Of a DNA stretch of 64,000 nt, positions 42,904-53,200 are shown in pieces (position 1 is the stretch's first letter; each line of letters opens with the position of its first letter). The translations under genes and the position numbers were made by a program. Source of the stretch: Lachnospiraceae bacterium. GTDB lineage: Bacteria; Bacillota; Clostridia; Lachnospirales; Lachnospiraceae. The stretch covers positions 55,039 through 119,038 of the forward strand of contig FUZG01000012.1 of assembly GCA_900168235.1 (NCBI GenBank). Reading direction: 5' to 3'. Below the pieces are notes generated by a model that searched no databases, was not told where the DNA came from, and saw only the letters and a program-made list of their open reading frames with translations.

Positions 42904-42932
42904 TTGACCAAAGAATACACGTTCGATATAAT
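42904..42932 (+). promoter_or_regulatory. Toxin-side promoter of type I cassette 2
   Basis: TTGACC, 17 bases, TATAAT. The leader carries CGGAGG (42979-42984) and CCTCCG (42992-42997); the latter can pair with the former or with the toxin ribosome site GGAGG (43035-43039). Confidence 0.8.
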
Positions 42933-43049
42933 CTATCTTCTGGTGCTGCCATTTTCGGTAGGCGGTTAGTCCTTCAATCGGAGGACTGTGACCTCCGTTT
43001 ATTATAGAAATCTCTTATGAGAAATCTTGGTAAAGGAGGTGAGTGCAAA

Positions 43050-43151
43050 ATGCTGACCATTAATGAACTAATTACTGTGATTGCGATTTGCGCAACCATG
43101 TACAGTATTGGCTACATGCATGGGATGCATGATGGCAAAACACAAAAATAA
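43050..43151 (+). CDS. 33-residue hydrophobic peptide, putative type I (Fst/par-like) toxin
   Basis: The ORF reads MLTINELITVIAICATMYSI and ends MHDGKTQK: a single hydrophobic helix with a charged tail, as in Fst/TxpA-type membrane toxins. A perfect AAAGGAGGTGAG site lies 8 bases upstream. It has its own promoter, structured leader, a bidirectional terminator and an opposing promoter on the minus strand, which is the par(pAD1) layout. No sequence identity to Fst itself is claimed. Confidence 0.8.
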   Translation: MLTINELITVIAICATMYSIGYMHGMHDGKTQK

Positions 43152-43188
43152 CCGCCCCAATGTCCTGCAAGACCGAGCGGTTATTTTT
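43144..43188. terminator. Bidirectional terminator of cassette 2
   Basis: AAAAATAACCGC (43144-43155) pairs perfectly with GCGGTTATTTTT (43177-43188), with the T runs within the stem ends for either direction. Confidence 0.85.
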
Positions 43189-43277
43189 GTAAATAACTAA
43201 GAGTTTTCAGGGCTAACCGTCTATCGGTAGCACCTTTTTTCTATCTCTATACTACCATTACCACTCAATATCGTCAA
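43156..43277 (-). ncRNA. Predicted antisense RNA (antitoxin) of cassette 2 with its promoter
   Basis: Minus-strand TTGACG (43277-43272), 17 bases, TAGTAT (43254-43249). The transcript would run through gctaccgatagacggttagccct toward the toxin 3' end and stop at the shared hairpin. Both the promoter and the pairing word ctaccga are conserved between cassettes. Confidence 0.7.
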
Positions 43278-43279
43278 AC

Positions 43280-43600
43280 ATATATTCTTTTTTCTATCCG
43301 AGATTCCTCGTCGTGCTCCATTCGCATTTCGATTCACCTCAGCAAATCTCAATTTCCTCCAACACAGTGTTCATCGTCCGCTTTTTCGTAAAAATAAGTA
43401 TCCGGATCAGCGTAGATATATCCATGATATTCTAGACAGAGCATCATGCTTTATGCACCTTAAAAAGTGCAGTGTTTACACGGTTCTCTGTCGTTTATAA
43501 AAGTCCGATAATATATAATGGACACAGGTTTATTACTGTTTCGTGAAGGGTAACAATGCTGCTTTTGGCAGCGGGAAAGCTTATGAAGGGAGAACCCAAT
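43280..43600. other. Intergenic stretch upstream of the first MCP
   Basis: No gene with a convincing start was found. Minus-strand frames contain short readable pieces (for example YHGYIYADPDTYFYEKADDEHC) that look like remnants. A TATAAT-like word occurs near 43514. Confidence 0.4.
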
Positions 43601-45637
43601 ATGGCAGTAGAAGAGGTAAAGGGGCGTAGTGCACCCAAAAATGATGAGTTCAAGATCAAAAAAAGTGTAAGCGCTACACTGCTGACTATACTTCTGCCTG
43701 TTATGGTTATAGGTATTGTGGTAATTATTTCCGTGCTTATAACACAGGCGAAGTCGTCGATAATCGATCTTGTGGATCAGGATCTGCAGGCAGAAACAAC
43801 TGCGAATGCGCGGGATATCGGTTCGCAGATGGAAATGGTCACAGAACACTTTGATGCGTACGCGAACACGTTGGAAACAGTGATGTTCAAGGATCATGAC
43901 GCGATGCTTGAATATCTACTTCCGACACCGAATTATGATGCGATCAAAAATATCGGTCTGTTTATAGGTTTCTCTGATAATACGTACTTCTTTGCAAATG
44001 GAACTACACATCATAATGATGGATGGGTAGCTACTGAGCGAGAGTGGTACAAGAGAGGTATCCAGACAAAAGAGTGGGTAAGCACTGATCCGTACATCGA
44101 TTCCACAACAGGAGATCTTTGTATTACGATTTCCAGAAGGGTTGATTTTAAGAATGGAGAAGTAGGTGTAATAGCTACGGACATTTTCCTGGCGGATGTT
44201 CAGGCAAAAGCAAACTCACTTATCCCTCTTAAAACGGGAAGTTCTTTCATAGTAGACGGTTCGGGATATATCATGTCCTACAGCGAGCCGGATAAAGTTG
44301 GAACGATGCTTTCTGACACTAATCCTGAGCTCAATGCCGTATGGAAGAGTAATAGCGGAACTGTAGAAAGGATAAAGTATTCAAACGGACATAAGTATTA
44401 TGTGGCATTCGCGTCAGTGCCCGGAACTACATGGACGCTTATATCGTCAGTTGGCGAAGCCAGTGTACTTGAGAAATTGCGACAGTTCCAGTTTATCGCA
44501 TTCACACTGCTGATCGTTGTCACAGTAACGATAGCTGTCATAATCCTTGTAGCTATAAAGAGAATAATATCAGTTCCTATCCAGTCTCTTGCAAGGAAGA
44601 TAAGTCTCATTGCAGGCGGAGATTTTACAGTAGATTTCAGCGGTGCAAAGGGTGATGAGATTGGATTGATACGAAATGAGCTCTCGGGATATGTCACAAA
44701 GATGCGGGAGACAATCTCCAATATCCAGTCGACTGCGGAAAAACTTGGTGAAGAAGCAGAATCAAGTAAAGCTGCTGCAAGTTCCATGAGTGAGCAGACG
44801 AGAGAGCAGTCTCACTCTATGGGTCAGATCCATGAAGTAATGGAAGGTATGACCAATGCAGTAAGTGATCTCGCTAATAATGCGACAGAGCTCGCAGGAG
44901 CAGTAAGTGACCTCACGCAAAAGGGAAGTGCGGCAAATTCTACAATGCTTCAGCTCGTTGATCAGGCGTCTGCCGGAAAGAAGGATATGGGAGCTGTCCG
45001 CAACAATATGTCGCATATAACTGACTCCATGGCAGAGATGAACAGTGTTGTTGTAACGGTCGGGGAATCCGCAGAAAAGATCAACGGTATTGTCGAAATG
45101 ATCGATTCTATCGCAATGCAGACAAACCTCTTGTCTCTGAATGCTTCTATAGAAGCTGCGAGAGCCGGTGAAGCAGGTAAGGGCTTTGCGGTAGTCGCAG
45201 GAGAGATCGCAAAGCTCGCGACGGACAGTTCGGAATCCGCAGGAAAGATCGCAGAGATAATCGAAGATATAACAGGTCAGATAGGAACTCTGTCCGAGAA
45301 ATCACAATCAAATGTTGATGCTATCAGTAACAGCACAAAGGCTGTAACGACAGCAGGAGAGACATTCGAGAAGATTTATGACGAGTTAAATGTTACAAGT
45401 GATACTGTGAAAGAGATGATCAGCATGATGGGAGATGTAGATGGAATAGCTTCATCTGTAGCAGCCATTTCTGAGCAGCAGTCGGCAAGTTCCGAGGAAA
45501 TATCTGCAACGGTTGAGAACCTTGCAGAAAGCGCACAGCGCGTAGCTGATGAAAGTGAAGGCGTAAGCAAGGGCGCAGACGTAGTTACAGATTCTGCGAT
45601 CGAGATCAAAGATGAGCTAAGGGTATTTAGGATCTAA
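43601..45637 (+). CDS. Methyl-accepting chemotaxis protein with dCache-type sensor
   Basis: The 678-residue protein has TM1 (about 22-45), an extracellular double-Cache sensor (about 50-290, with NTYFFANG and [17 protein letters not shown]), TM2 (about 298-320), HAMP, and a cytoplasmic signalling domain with hairpin tip [31 protein letters not shown]. It senses a small external ligand and controls CheA, implying motility. ATG 43601 follows AGGGAGA; the longer frame to 43556 is not supported. Confidence 0.93.
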   Translation: MAVEEVKGRSAPKNDEFKIKKSVSATLLTILLPVMVIGIVVIISVLITQAKSSIIDLVDQDLQAETTANARDIGSQMEMVTEHFDAYANTLETVMFKDHDAMLEYLLPTPNYDAIKNIGLFIGFSDNTYFFANGTTHHNDGWVATEREWYKRGIQTKEWVSTDPYIDSTTGDLCITISRRVDFKNGEVGVIATDIFLADVQAKANSLIPLKTGSSFIVDGSGYIMSYSEPDKVGTMLSDTNPELNAVWKSNSGTVERIKYSNGHKYYVAFASVPGTTWTLISSVGEASVLEKLRQFQFIAFTLLIVVTVTIAVIILVAIKRIISVPIQSLARKISLIAGGDFTVDFSGAKGDEIGLIRNELSGYVTKMRETISNIQSTAEKLGEEAESSKAAASSMSEQTREQSHSMGQIHEVMEGMTNAVSDLANNATELAGAVSDLTQKGSAANSTMLQLVDQASAGKKDMGAVRNNMSHITDSMAEMNSVVVTVGESAEKINGIVEMIDSIAMQTNLLSLNASIEAARAGEAGKGFAVVAGEIAKLATDSSESAGKIAEIIEDITGQIGTLSEKSQSNVDAISNSTKAVTTAGETFEKIYDELNVTSDTVKEMISMMGDVDGIASSVAAISEQQSASSEEISATVENLAESAQRVADESEGVSKGADVVTDSAIEIKDELRVFRI

Positions 45638-45674
45638 CGCATTAGATTAACGAGGATTGGGCCTTGCATTGAGA

Positions 45675-45728
45675 AAAGGTCGGTAGATTCAACTTGTGAA
45701 ATCAAGTTGTTCTATCGACCTTTTTTCT
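45675..45728 (+). terminator. Terminator of the first MCP gene
   Basis: AAGGTCGGTAGA pairs with TCTATCGACCTT (one G-U) enclosing a second inner stem CAACTTG/CAAGTTG, followed by T(6). Confidence 0.88.
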
Positions 45729-45847
45729 TATGGAAAGCAGAAGCTTCCATCAATTTAATAGTGCATATAAAAAGAGTTTGGAAGTAGCAACGCATTTATT
45801 ATAAATCATCATTGTCTTCGTCATCATCAGGATTAAGATCAATCCCA

Positions 45848-47893
45848 TCAGGTCTTAAAGAACTGCATCTGCTCACTCAGCTCGCCGGAGATCTCGTTCA
45901 GATTCTCAGCGCCTTCCTTCAGCTCGTTACTCTGACCCTGAGCCTCTTCAACCATCTGCTCGATCTCAAGAGTGCTCTCGAGGATAGTCTCAGTACCCTT
46001 CGACTGCTGTGAAGTAGCCTCAGCCATGCGGGCAGAAATCTCATCAACCTCCTTGGCATTGGCAAGCATGATGTTGATCTGCTCACTGGTGGCCTTTACC
46101 TGGTCAACCGTCTCGCCGTAAGCCTCAACGATAGTCTCCAGAATCTCAACACCGTCTGTAATATCACGGGCACTCTTGCGGGAAGCAGAACCCGTCTTCG
46201 ACATCATATCAGAAATATTGCTGACAAGATTCTCGATCATGCCGGCGTTCTCATTACTGGTTTCAGCAAGCTCCTTGATCTCCTGAGCAACAACCGCAAA
46301 ACCGCGTCCCGCTTCTCCGGCACGGGCTGCCTCGATAGAAGCATTCAGTGACAGCAGGTTCGTCTGTGAAGCGATGCCCTTGATAACAGAAGTAATAGAA
46401 GAAATCTGCTCAGCAGCATTTTCAACGTTAGAAACATGGGAAACCAGCTCACCCATAGACTTCTGTGCAATGTGCATGCGCTCCGTAACCTTGTTCAGGT
46501 TGTCGGCAGTAGCCTCGGACTCGCTCTGAACAGTCTCCATGTGCTCCTTCGCTTCACTGCTGGAAGCAGCTGTTTCCTCTGCGATCTTTGACAGATTCTC
46601 CGACTCCATAGAAAGCTGTTTGATAGAATCGTTGATGTTCTGCATCTCAGCAGACAGATTCTCCAGCGCGTTCTTTTCGGTAGCTGTAGACTCATTCATT
46701 CCACGAGCCAGCTCGTCAAAGCGCTCAGCATGAGCCTGCAGCTCAGTAGAGGTCTTGTTCGCATCAGAGATGATGGAGTTCATCTTTTCAATATAATCAT
46801 GCAGATTGGTATTGATGTCGGTGATCTCATTGTCAGGACCCTTGTGGTGCGGATCAAACTTAAGAGTAAGATTACCCTTGGAGATCTCAACGATGTCGTT
46901 TGCTGCACGTTTGAGATGTTTCATCTGCTTATTAATAATCTGGCTCACAACAATGGCGATAGCAAAGAAAACGATAAATGCAGCGATGACCAGCATCATA
47001 AGAGTTCTGAGCAATGCGCCGTATGCGGTCTTATAATCTTCAAAGAGCATCAGATACCATTCAGTATTATCTATACCGCTCACGGTAATAACGTACTTGC
47101 CCTTAACGGTTTTTATGGTCTTATTAGATATATTAGTGTCAAAGTTATCAAAAAGATCCTTAAGGAAAGAATCTTTAACATCATCGGGAGTGACACCTTC
47201 ATAATCAGGATTACTGGATGCGATGACCATTCCGCTCTTATCATCTATAAGCACAAATTCTGCATCAAGCTTTTGACTCAGCTCTGCGACGGTTTCACGG
47301 ATAGTAGAAAACCTAAGGTCAGTTGCGGCTATACCTAAAACATTGCCGCTGTCATCCTTGATATTTTTCGCGCAGGTAACGGTGTACTCTGTTGTTCCAT
47401 CTTCGGAATAATATGAGCACTCATCAAACGCTGCCTTATCACAGGTAAGACCAAATTTAAACCAGTCTTCTGTCAGGTATTCCGGATAGGATGCCTCACC
47501 CTCGTAAGAAAGAGTAGTACCATCTGCGTCATTGTAGACAACGTAGAAACCGTCGCTTCCGGAAATAAGAGTATCCCTGCATTCATTCATGTATTCGATG
47601 AGATTTTCTTTGCTGCCGAGATGGCCGTGTCCAGCCTGATCGGCAACGGTATTGAGCACTGCAAGGGCTTCATTACTCCATACTTCGACCTTGTTTGCAA
47701 CAGTGGAACATTCACTGTTCATTCTATCTACAATTTGTGCTGAATAACTCAGCTTGGTATTAATGTAGATAACGTAAAAGATCACGAAAACGATAACGAC
47801 CAAAATCGGAATGACTTTCATAAGGATCAGAGCGGCCATTCCCCTATAATTTTTTCTTACTTCCTTTTTGATTTTATCTGACTTATTTTTCAT
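45848..47893 (-). CDS. Methyl-accepting chemotaxis protein with Cache sensor (second)
   Basis: The 681-residue protein has TM1 (about 18-45), a Cache-like extracellular domain (with [12 protein letters not shown] and [19 protein letters not shown]), TM2 (about 298-320), HAMP and the conserved tip [40 protein letters not shown]. It converges on the first MCP. Sensor sequences differ, so ligands probably differ. GGGAG precedes the start on the minus strand. Confidence 0.93.
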   Translation of the reverse strand: MKNKSDKIKKEVRKNYRGMAALILMKVIPILVVIVFVIFYVIYINTKLSYSAQIVDRMNSECSTVANKVEVWSNEALAVLNTVADQAGHGHLGSKENLIEYMNECRDTLISGSDGFYVVYNDADGTTLSYEGEASYPEYLTEDWFKFGLTCDKAAFDECSYYSEDGTTEYTVTCAKNIKDDSGNVLGIAATDLRFSTIRETVAELSQKLDAEFVLIDDKSGMVIASSNPDYEGVTPDDVKDSFLKDLFDNFDTNISNKTIKTVKGKYVITVSGIDNTEWYLMLFEDYKTAYGALLRTLMMLVIAAFIVFFAIAIVVSQIINKQMKHLKRAANDIVEISKGNLTLKFDPHHKGPDNEITDINTNLHDYIEKMNSIISDANKTSTELQAHAERFDELARGMNESTATEKNALENLSAEMQNINDSIKQLSMESENLSKIAEETAASSSEAKEHMETVQSESEATADNLNKVTERMHIAQKSMGELVSHVSNVENAAEQISSITSVIKGIASQTNLLSLNASIEAARAGEAGRGFAVVAQEIKELAETSNENAGMIENLVSNISDMMSKTGSASRKSARDITDGVEILETIVEAYGETVDQVKATSEQINIMLANAKEVDEISARMAEATSQQSKGTETILESTLEIEQMVEEAQGQSNELKEGAENLNEISGELSEQMQFFKT

Positions 47894-48163
47894 AGACCAA
47901 TCTCCCGTGAATGAAAGAATAAAATAACCGCTAACACCTATTTCGGCTTAAATTTCAAATAAAAAAACCTTTATACAGGGTGAACTGAGAATTGTAAAAA
48001 AACCGGTTATTGATAAGGAAAAAAGGCATTTCGTTAAAAAAACGTTAAAATCATTTAAAACGGAGCGAATTCACGGGAAATGTGCCGATAGAATAGATGT
48101 AATGACTATTATGTCCCGAACGAGTGGAGTCCGGCGGCAGAAATCTGAAAGGAGCGGATACAT

Positions 48164-48325
48164 ATGAAAAAGTATAAGTGTGAGACCTGTGGCTACATTT
48201 ACGATCCGGCAAACGGTGACCCTGAAAGCGGGATCGCACCCGGAACAGCATTTGAGGACATTCCTGATGACTGGATCTGCCCGTTATGCGGAGTATCAAA
48301 GGATATGTTTGAGCCGGTTGATTAA
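48164..48325 (+). CDS. Rubredoxin
   Basis: The 53-residue protein has both iron-binding CxxC knuckles ([10 protein letters not shown] and [11 protein letters not shown]) with the intervening acidic sequence typical of rubredoxin. It transfers single electrons in the cytoplasm, commonly to oxygen- or peroxide-detoxifying enzymes in anaerobes. ATG 48164 follows AAAGGAG; a terminator follows. Confidence 0.97.
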   Translation: MKKYKCETCGYIYDPANGDPESGIAPGTAFEDIPDDWICPLCGVSKDMFEPVD

Positions 48326-48344
48326 AAATAAAAGATTGACATGA

Positions 48345-48378
48345 AAAAACCTGAAAGCTTATGCTTTCAGGTTTTTTT
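48345..48378 (+). terminator. Terminator of the rubredoxin gene
   Basis: AAACCTGAAAGC pairs with GCTTTCAGGTTT with loop ttat, then more T. Confidence 0.92.
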
Positions 48379-48380
48379 AG

Positions 48381-48451
48381 AGGCGACAACCAGAATCGAA
48401 CTGGTGATACGGGTGTTGCAGACCCTTGCCTTACCGCTTGGCTATGTCGCC
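48381..48451 (-). tRNA. tRNA-Cys (GCA)
   Basis: The minus strand folds into a 71-base cloverleaf: acceptor GGCGACA/TGTCGCC, D arm GCC..GGC, anticodon loop CTGCAAC with GCA, T arm ACCAG TTCGATT CTGGT, discriminator T. No CCA is encoded. Confidence 0.93.
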
Positions 48452-48481
48452 GTATGAAGTCAAAAGACTTTTTTGAAAAAA

Positions 48482-48553
48482 CTCCCCGAGCGGGGCTCGA
48501 ACCTGCAACAACTCGGTTAACAGCCGAGTGCTCTACCATTGAGCTATCGAGGA
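48482..48553 (-). tRNA. tRNA-Asn (GTT)
   Basis: The minus strand folds as acceptor TCCTCGA/TCGGGGA (with one G-U), D arm GCTC..GAGC, anticodon stem CTCGG/CCGAG with loop CTGTTAA (anticodon GTT), T loop TTCGAGC and discriminator G. The T stem has one A-C mismatch. Confidence 0.93.
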
Positions 48554-48680
48554 ATGTTGTGCGGTAACAACTATTGTATTATATCGCGTACATACAAAAA
48601 CGTAAACCAGTTTTTGGAAATTTGATGTAATAAATTTTACTAAGCCCGAAAATATCTCGCTAAGTGCTCCGCATAAAAAT

Positions 48681-48714
48681 TGCTCCGATGTGTAACTGGT
48701 CACACACCGGAGCA
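48681..48714 (-). terminator. Terminator of the minus-strand gene at 48739-49299
   Basis: On the minus strand TGCTCCGGTGTGTG and its complement form a stem followed by atttttat. It also lies downstream of nothing on the plus strand. Confidence 0.75.
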
Positions 48715-48738
48715 GAATTGTCTTTGTCATATGCAATT

Positions 48739-49299
48739 TTATTTCGGTGAGAGAATCAGCCGGAATCCCTCTGCATTGAGCGTGAAATTGTAGGCATCCA
48801 GTTTGTCGGTGCTCCACTCCATGTATGAGCAGATGACCTGGAGCCGGATGTCCATGTGCAGGTGGATGGCACCGGGCATGAGTGACAGTGCAAACAGCCG
48901 GTCACGAAGTATCAGGAAATTGTCTTTATCATAGTTGATAGTCGGACAGCGTTCGATGGTTCCTGTAGAGATCTTTTTTTCAAAACAGAAACGACCGTAT
49001 TCCAGCTGGGAAATAGTATTTACCAGACTTTCGTACAATTCCGGAAGGAGCTTTCCGAAAGACGACTGAAACTGAAGGAGGAGCTGGCATGCCTCCAGGA
49101 TCGTTGATCTGTCATCATCGACGGACGATTCCTTTTCCTTCAGCACCAGATTTGCGATCACTTCGGAAATAAAAGAGCGCATAGTGCTGAGCTCACTGAG
49201 GATCACCGTGAGCGATTCCTCCATATGCTTGTCACTGTTCAGAATACACTTCTCTCCGCTGAGTGTGTAATAGATCAATTCTGAATCGGTTTTTTTCAT
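48739..49299 (-). CDS. Protein of unknown function (186 aa)
   Basis: The protein is soluble, mostly helical and slightly acidic, with no signal peptide, membrane segment or motif I recognise. It has a strong GGAGGT ribosome site, its own terminator and codon use like its neighbours, so it is probably real. It lies next to tRNA genes and an ECF S component with no obvious link. Confidence 0.7.
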   Translation of the reverse strand: MKKTDSELIYYTLSGEKCILNSDKHMEESLTVILSELSTMRSFISEVIANLVLKEKESSVDDDRSTILEACQLLLQFQSSFGKLLPELYESLVNTISQLEYGRFCFEKKISTGTIERCPTINYDKDNFLILRDRLFALSLMPGAIHLHMDIRLQVICSYMEWSTDKLDAYNFTLNAEGFRLILSPK

Positions 49300-49445
49300 A
49301 GAACTACCTCCGACCTTCCCTGGTCTGTAAGGATGAAACTGTTCATCCTATATATCGAACAGTTCCGCAGTCGGAGATTACATGGAAACACGTGTATAAT
49401 GCGCTTTTTAAGGAACAGTGCCTGAAAAAGTACATTTTTTACGTA

Positions 49446-49475
49446 AAAAGTCCCCCGAATCGAGCTTCGGGGGAC
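49446..49475 (-). terminator. Terminator of the ECF S-component gene
   Basis: GTCCCCCGAA pairs with TTCGGGGGAC; reading on the minus strand it is followed by a T-rich run. Confidence 0.9.
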
Positions 49476-49483
49476 TAAAATCA

Positions 49484-50032
49484 TTACTTTTCCTTATTGC
49501 CGACCATTGTCACAAAGATCTTGTGGATACCACACTTCCAGCAAAGCACCATTCCGAGGACTGCGCCCACAACTGCCTGAGCGATCTCGTAAGGAAGCTT
49601 TATCATAGCATACTCAAAAGTGCTGTAAACGAAGGTCTTTCCGAGAGTGTAACCCACAACCATGATAACTGCGCCGATGGCAACGCCGATACCGGATGCG
49701 ATCTTCGGGTGATTTTTAAGAACCTTGTGTGAGAAAACGGAGATAACTGCCGCCTGTATTCCGTGTGTTACGAGGGATACGAACATTGGAGCCGGATAAA
49801 AGATCATGTCTCCAAGGAAGGAGCCGATGCCTCCCACAACAAATGCTTCAAAAGGATTCAGAAGGATCGCTGCGAGGCAGATAACTACGTCACAGAGATA
49901 GAGATGTCCGCCCGGAACCGGAACACCGAAGGAACTGAGTGCGATATTCATAGCCATGAGTACGGCTGTGGTGGTGATCCTGATGGTTGCCATGTGTGCG
50001 GTCTGTTGTGTCAATGCTTTTGATCTGTTCAT
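49484..50032 (-). CDS. ECF transporter S component (vitamin/cofactor uptake)
   Basis: The 182-residue protein has five to six membrane segments with the S-component style N terminus (helix TAVLMAMNIALSSFGVPVPGGHLYLCDVVICLAAILLNP), resembling the riboflavin/HMP-type S-component family. It would bind a vitamin and use a shared ECF A/A'/T module encoded elsewhere. Ligand not determined; no riboswitch was recognised in the 240 bases upstream. AGGAGAGG precedes the start. Confidence 0.82.
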   Translation of the reverse strand: MNRSKALTQQTAHMATIRITTTAVLMAMNIALSSFGVPVPGGHLYLCDVVICLAAILLNPFEAFVVGGIGSFLGDMIFYPAPMFVSLVTHGIQAAVISVFSHKVLKNHPKIASGIGVAIGAVIMVVGYTLGKTFVYSTFEYAMIKLPYEIAQAVVGAVLGMVLCWKCGIHKIFVTMVGNKEK

Positions 50033-50186
50033 AATTCCTCTCCTTTGTTAAATTTTGGCTAAAGGATACGCTAATTTTGGTATTGGTAAAATAACCAATC
50101 TGATAGTTTTTGATATGACCAGATTTAAAAGTAACTGATTAACGATAAGGTTAATTGTCATATTGTACTGAAAAGAATCCAATCTA

Positions 50187-50216
50187 TTGAAATAGATCAA
50201 GCTGAAATGTTATAAT
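50187..50216 (+). promoter_or_regulatory. Promoter of the 2043-residue secreted protein gene
   Basis: TTGAAA, 18 bases, TATAAT, about 60 bases before the ATG. Confidence 0.6.
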
Positions 50217-50275
50217 CTACATGGTTAAACGTTTACTCAAAGAGCAGACGAACACTGAGAAGGGAAGGGTACAAT

Positions 50276-53200
50276 ATGAGGAGAAGAAATAAGAAGGTGG
50301 TTCACCTGACAGCCGGACTTGTGGCGGCTGCAATGGTGAGCACATCCGTAGTTCCGTATGCGGGGGTAAATGCATACGGCGCCGTTAAGGAGGACGGTGC
50401 AGCTGTAACTGAGGATACCGAGGAAACAGTAACTGCGGCAGAGGTTGACACTGATTCCGGGGCAGCCGCTGATGCGGAGGCAGACGGAGAAGCTGCGGAG
50501 GTATCGGAGGCTGTCTCAGAAGCAGAGTTAAAGAACGACAACTTTGACGTAAAGATCGGTAAACACGGAGAAATCTCGTCTCTTAAGATCAATGACGGAT
50601 TTGATACGGATTACGTCATGAACGCCCAGAATGCAAAGGCTCAGAACACCAGCGGTCATCAGTGGATGGGTGAGCTGATGTTTGCCACCAAAAAGGCAGG
50701 CGACAGCAAGTGGCGTGACGAACGTACATCTAATTCTGAAAAGATCCGGACTATCACAAAGAGCGAGGACGGAAAATCCGTAAAAGTTGAATATAAGGCT
50801 GACAATTCTGACACATCGGAAAAAGTTATTAACGACATGAATGTGACAGAAGAGTACAAGCTGGAGGATGAGGAGCTTACATGGAACATCACACTGGAGA
50901 ATCCCGGTGATGAAGACCTCATCGTTGGTGATCTGGGTCTTCCGATGCCCTTTAATGAATTTTGGACAGCAGGAGATCAGATCTACGAGACAAGAACTGT
51001 TGACCATAGCTTTGTAGGACAGAACAGTTCATATATCTATGCCCAGAGACCAAGCGGAGAAGGCGGATTCCTTCTTTTTACACCTGATACAGAGACCGGG
51101 GCGAGCCTTGAGTATCAGGATCACTGGAGAACTCAGGAGAGAGAAGCATACGAGACAGCATGGTGTCAGGACCAGTCCGGCTGGCAGAACGGTCTGAACG
51201 TTTTCTATGTTTATTCAGATCAGATAAAAAAGACTGCAAGAGGCTATCTCCCCCACACATCGCTGACTCTCGGAAAGGGTGAAAAGAAGACTCTTACCTT
51301 CCGTTTCCAGAATGTAAAAGATGAGAAGGAAATGAAGTCAAAGCTCTACGAGAACGGACTCATCGATGCGGTTGCAGTACCGGGTATGACTTTCTCAAAG
51401 AATATGCCTGCAAAGATGTATCTCCATACAAAGTACGATAAGGATGACATCGATATAGAGATCAAGTGTCCTCACGATCTGAATCTCTACGGAGAGCAGA
51501 ATAAGGCACAGGCAACAGTTACAGAGATGGAGCACACAGCTTCTGCTGCAAATACCTATGCAACTTTTGATAAAAAGGTTGAGATCGACGGCGAGCAGTA
51601 TCTCGTTTATGACCTGAAATTTGATGAGCTTGGACAGCACAACGCAGTCATTACTTATGACAATGGTAAAAAGAAGACTGCTCTCCAGTTCTACATCATG
51701 GACAGCGTAGACGGCGCACTTGAAACTCACTCCGATTTCATGGTTGAAAAGACTCAGCTGGATCTTCCAGGAGAAGTAGGGGACAAGGTATTTGATGACT
51801 GGATGATGGACAAAAAGACCACCAGAAACAATACCGAGAGTGATTACTTTGGAATGAGCTACTGGGGATGGGGCGATGACTGGGGATTGACCCACGGAAC
51901 CTATCTCGCTGCAAAGAATGTATATCAGCCGGTTTCAAAGCAGATCCAGGCGGTTGACGATTATCTCGATACAGCTATCTGGAACGGACTCATGCAGGAG
52001 CATCATAATGATTACCTGATCCATGATTTCCTCGTTCGTGAGCCAAATCCGTCCCCGATCTACAGAGGATATGCTTATCCGCATATTTACAACACATACT
52101 TCATGATGTATGAGATCGAGTCACGTTATCCTGAGATGATCAAGTACAAGGAAACGGCTGACACTTATCTCCTGCGTGCCTACAACATCTTGAAAGCGTA
52201 TTACGGAAGTCAGGTAGCGTATAACTGGGGAACCGGTACGATGGGCGAGTTCACTACGCCGGCAATCATTTCTGCACTTCGTAAAGAGGGCTACGACACA
52301 GAGGCAGAAAATGTTGTGAACATCATGTCTCGTAAGTATCAGAGCTTTAAGAATCAAAAATATCCTTACGGTTCAGAGTATTCCTATGACAATACAGGTG
52401 AAGAAGCAGTTTACACGCTTGCAAAGATGCAGAAGGCAGCGGGCATTGATGAAGAAAATGCAGAGCGCATGATGAGAGCCATCAATACAAAGACACGTGC
52501 TTGCCGCGGAACTCAGCCTGTATGGTACGAGTATTCCGTACCTGTAACAAACTGCGGTGAAAACTGGTGGCAGTTCCAGTACTCCATGGCACTTATCGGC
52601 GGATGCATGGATGACTGGCTGAGAAATCAGGACAACGACTATGATGATGTGTCAAAGGCAGAAGCAGAGCGCATGAACTATGCTGCAAAGCTTGGAAATC
52701 TGACCTGCATCAACAGCGGACAGATCGATTCTCAGGAAGAAAATATCGGTGCCGTTGCGTGGACATATCAGGCTGAGCTCGGAAACCTCGGCGGACAGGG
52801 AACAGGCGGCGGAACACTTCATAACGGCTGGAGACAGATGAGCGGTGAGTCCGATCTGGGACTTTTCGGAGCACTGGAAATTCTGTCATCCGATGTATCA
52901 GAGGATCCGGTATTCGGTCTCTTTGGATATGGCTGTGATGTAACAGAAAAAGACGGCGTTTATACAGTTAAGCCGCTTGACGGACTTTATACCAGACTTA
53001 ATTTCATCAATACAGGTCTTTCAATAGAGCTTCAGAGAGATCAGTACACAAAGGCTGTATATGACAAAAACAGTACATCTCTTAAGCTTTCCATGAAGAA
53101 CCTTGAGAAGACTGCACATACTTCAGATATCGAGCTTAACGGTCTTGAGAAGGGAAGCTATGCCCTTTATGTAAATGACAAGAGACAGGGTGGCTTTACG

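Noticed and set aside
43556..43601. Upstream start of the first MCP giving 15 more residues
   Set aside because: The extension lacks a ribosome site, whereas ATG 43601 has AGGGAGA at proper distance.
46730..47338. 202-codon plus-strand frame opposite the second MCP
   Set aside because: It is a shadow of the MCP gene; no ribosome site and no family match.
50033..50275. Search for a vitamin riboswitch upstream of the ECF S component
   Set aside because: No recognisable FMN, TPP, cobalamin or folate-type conserved core was found in this short stretch.
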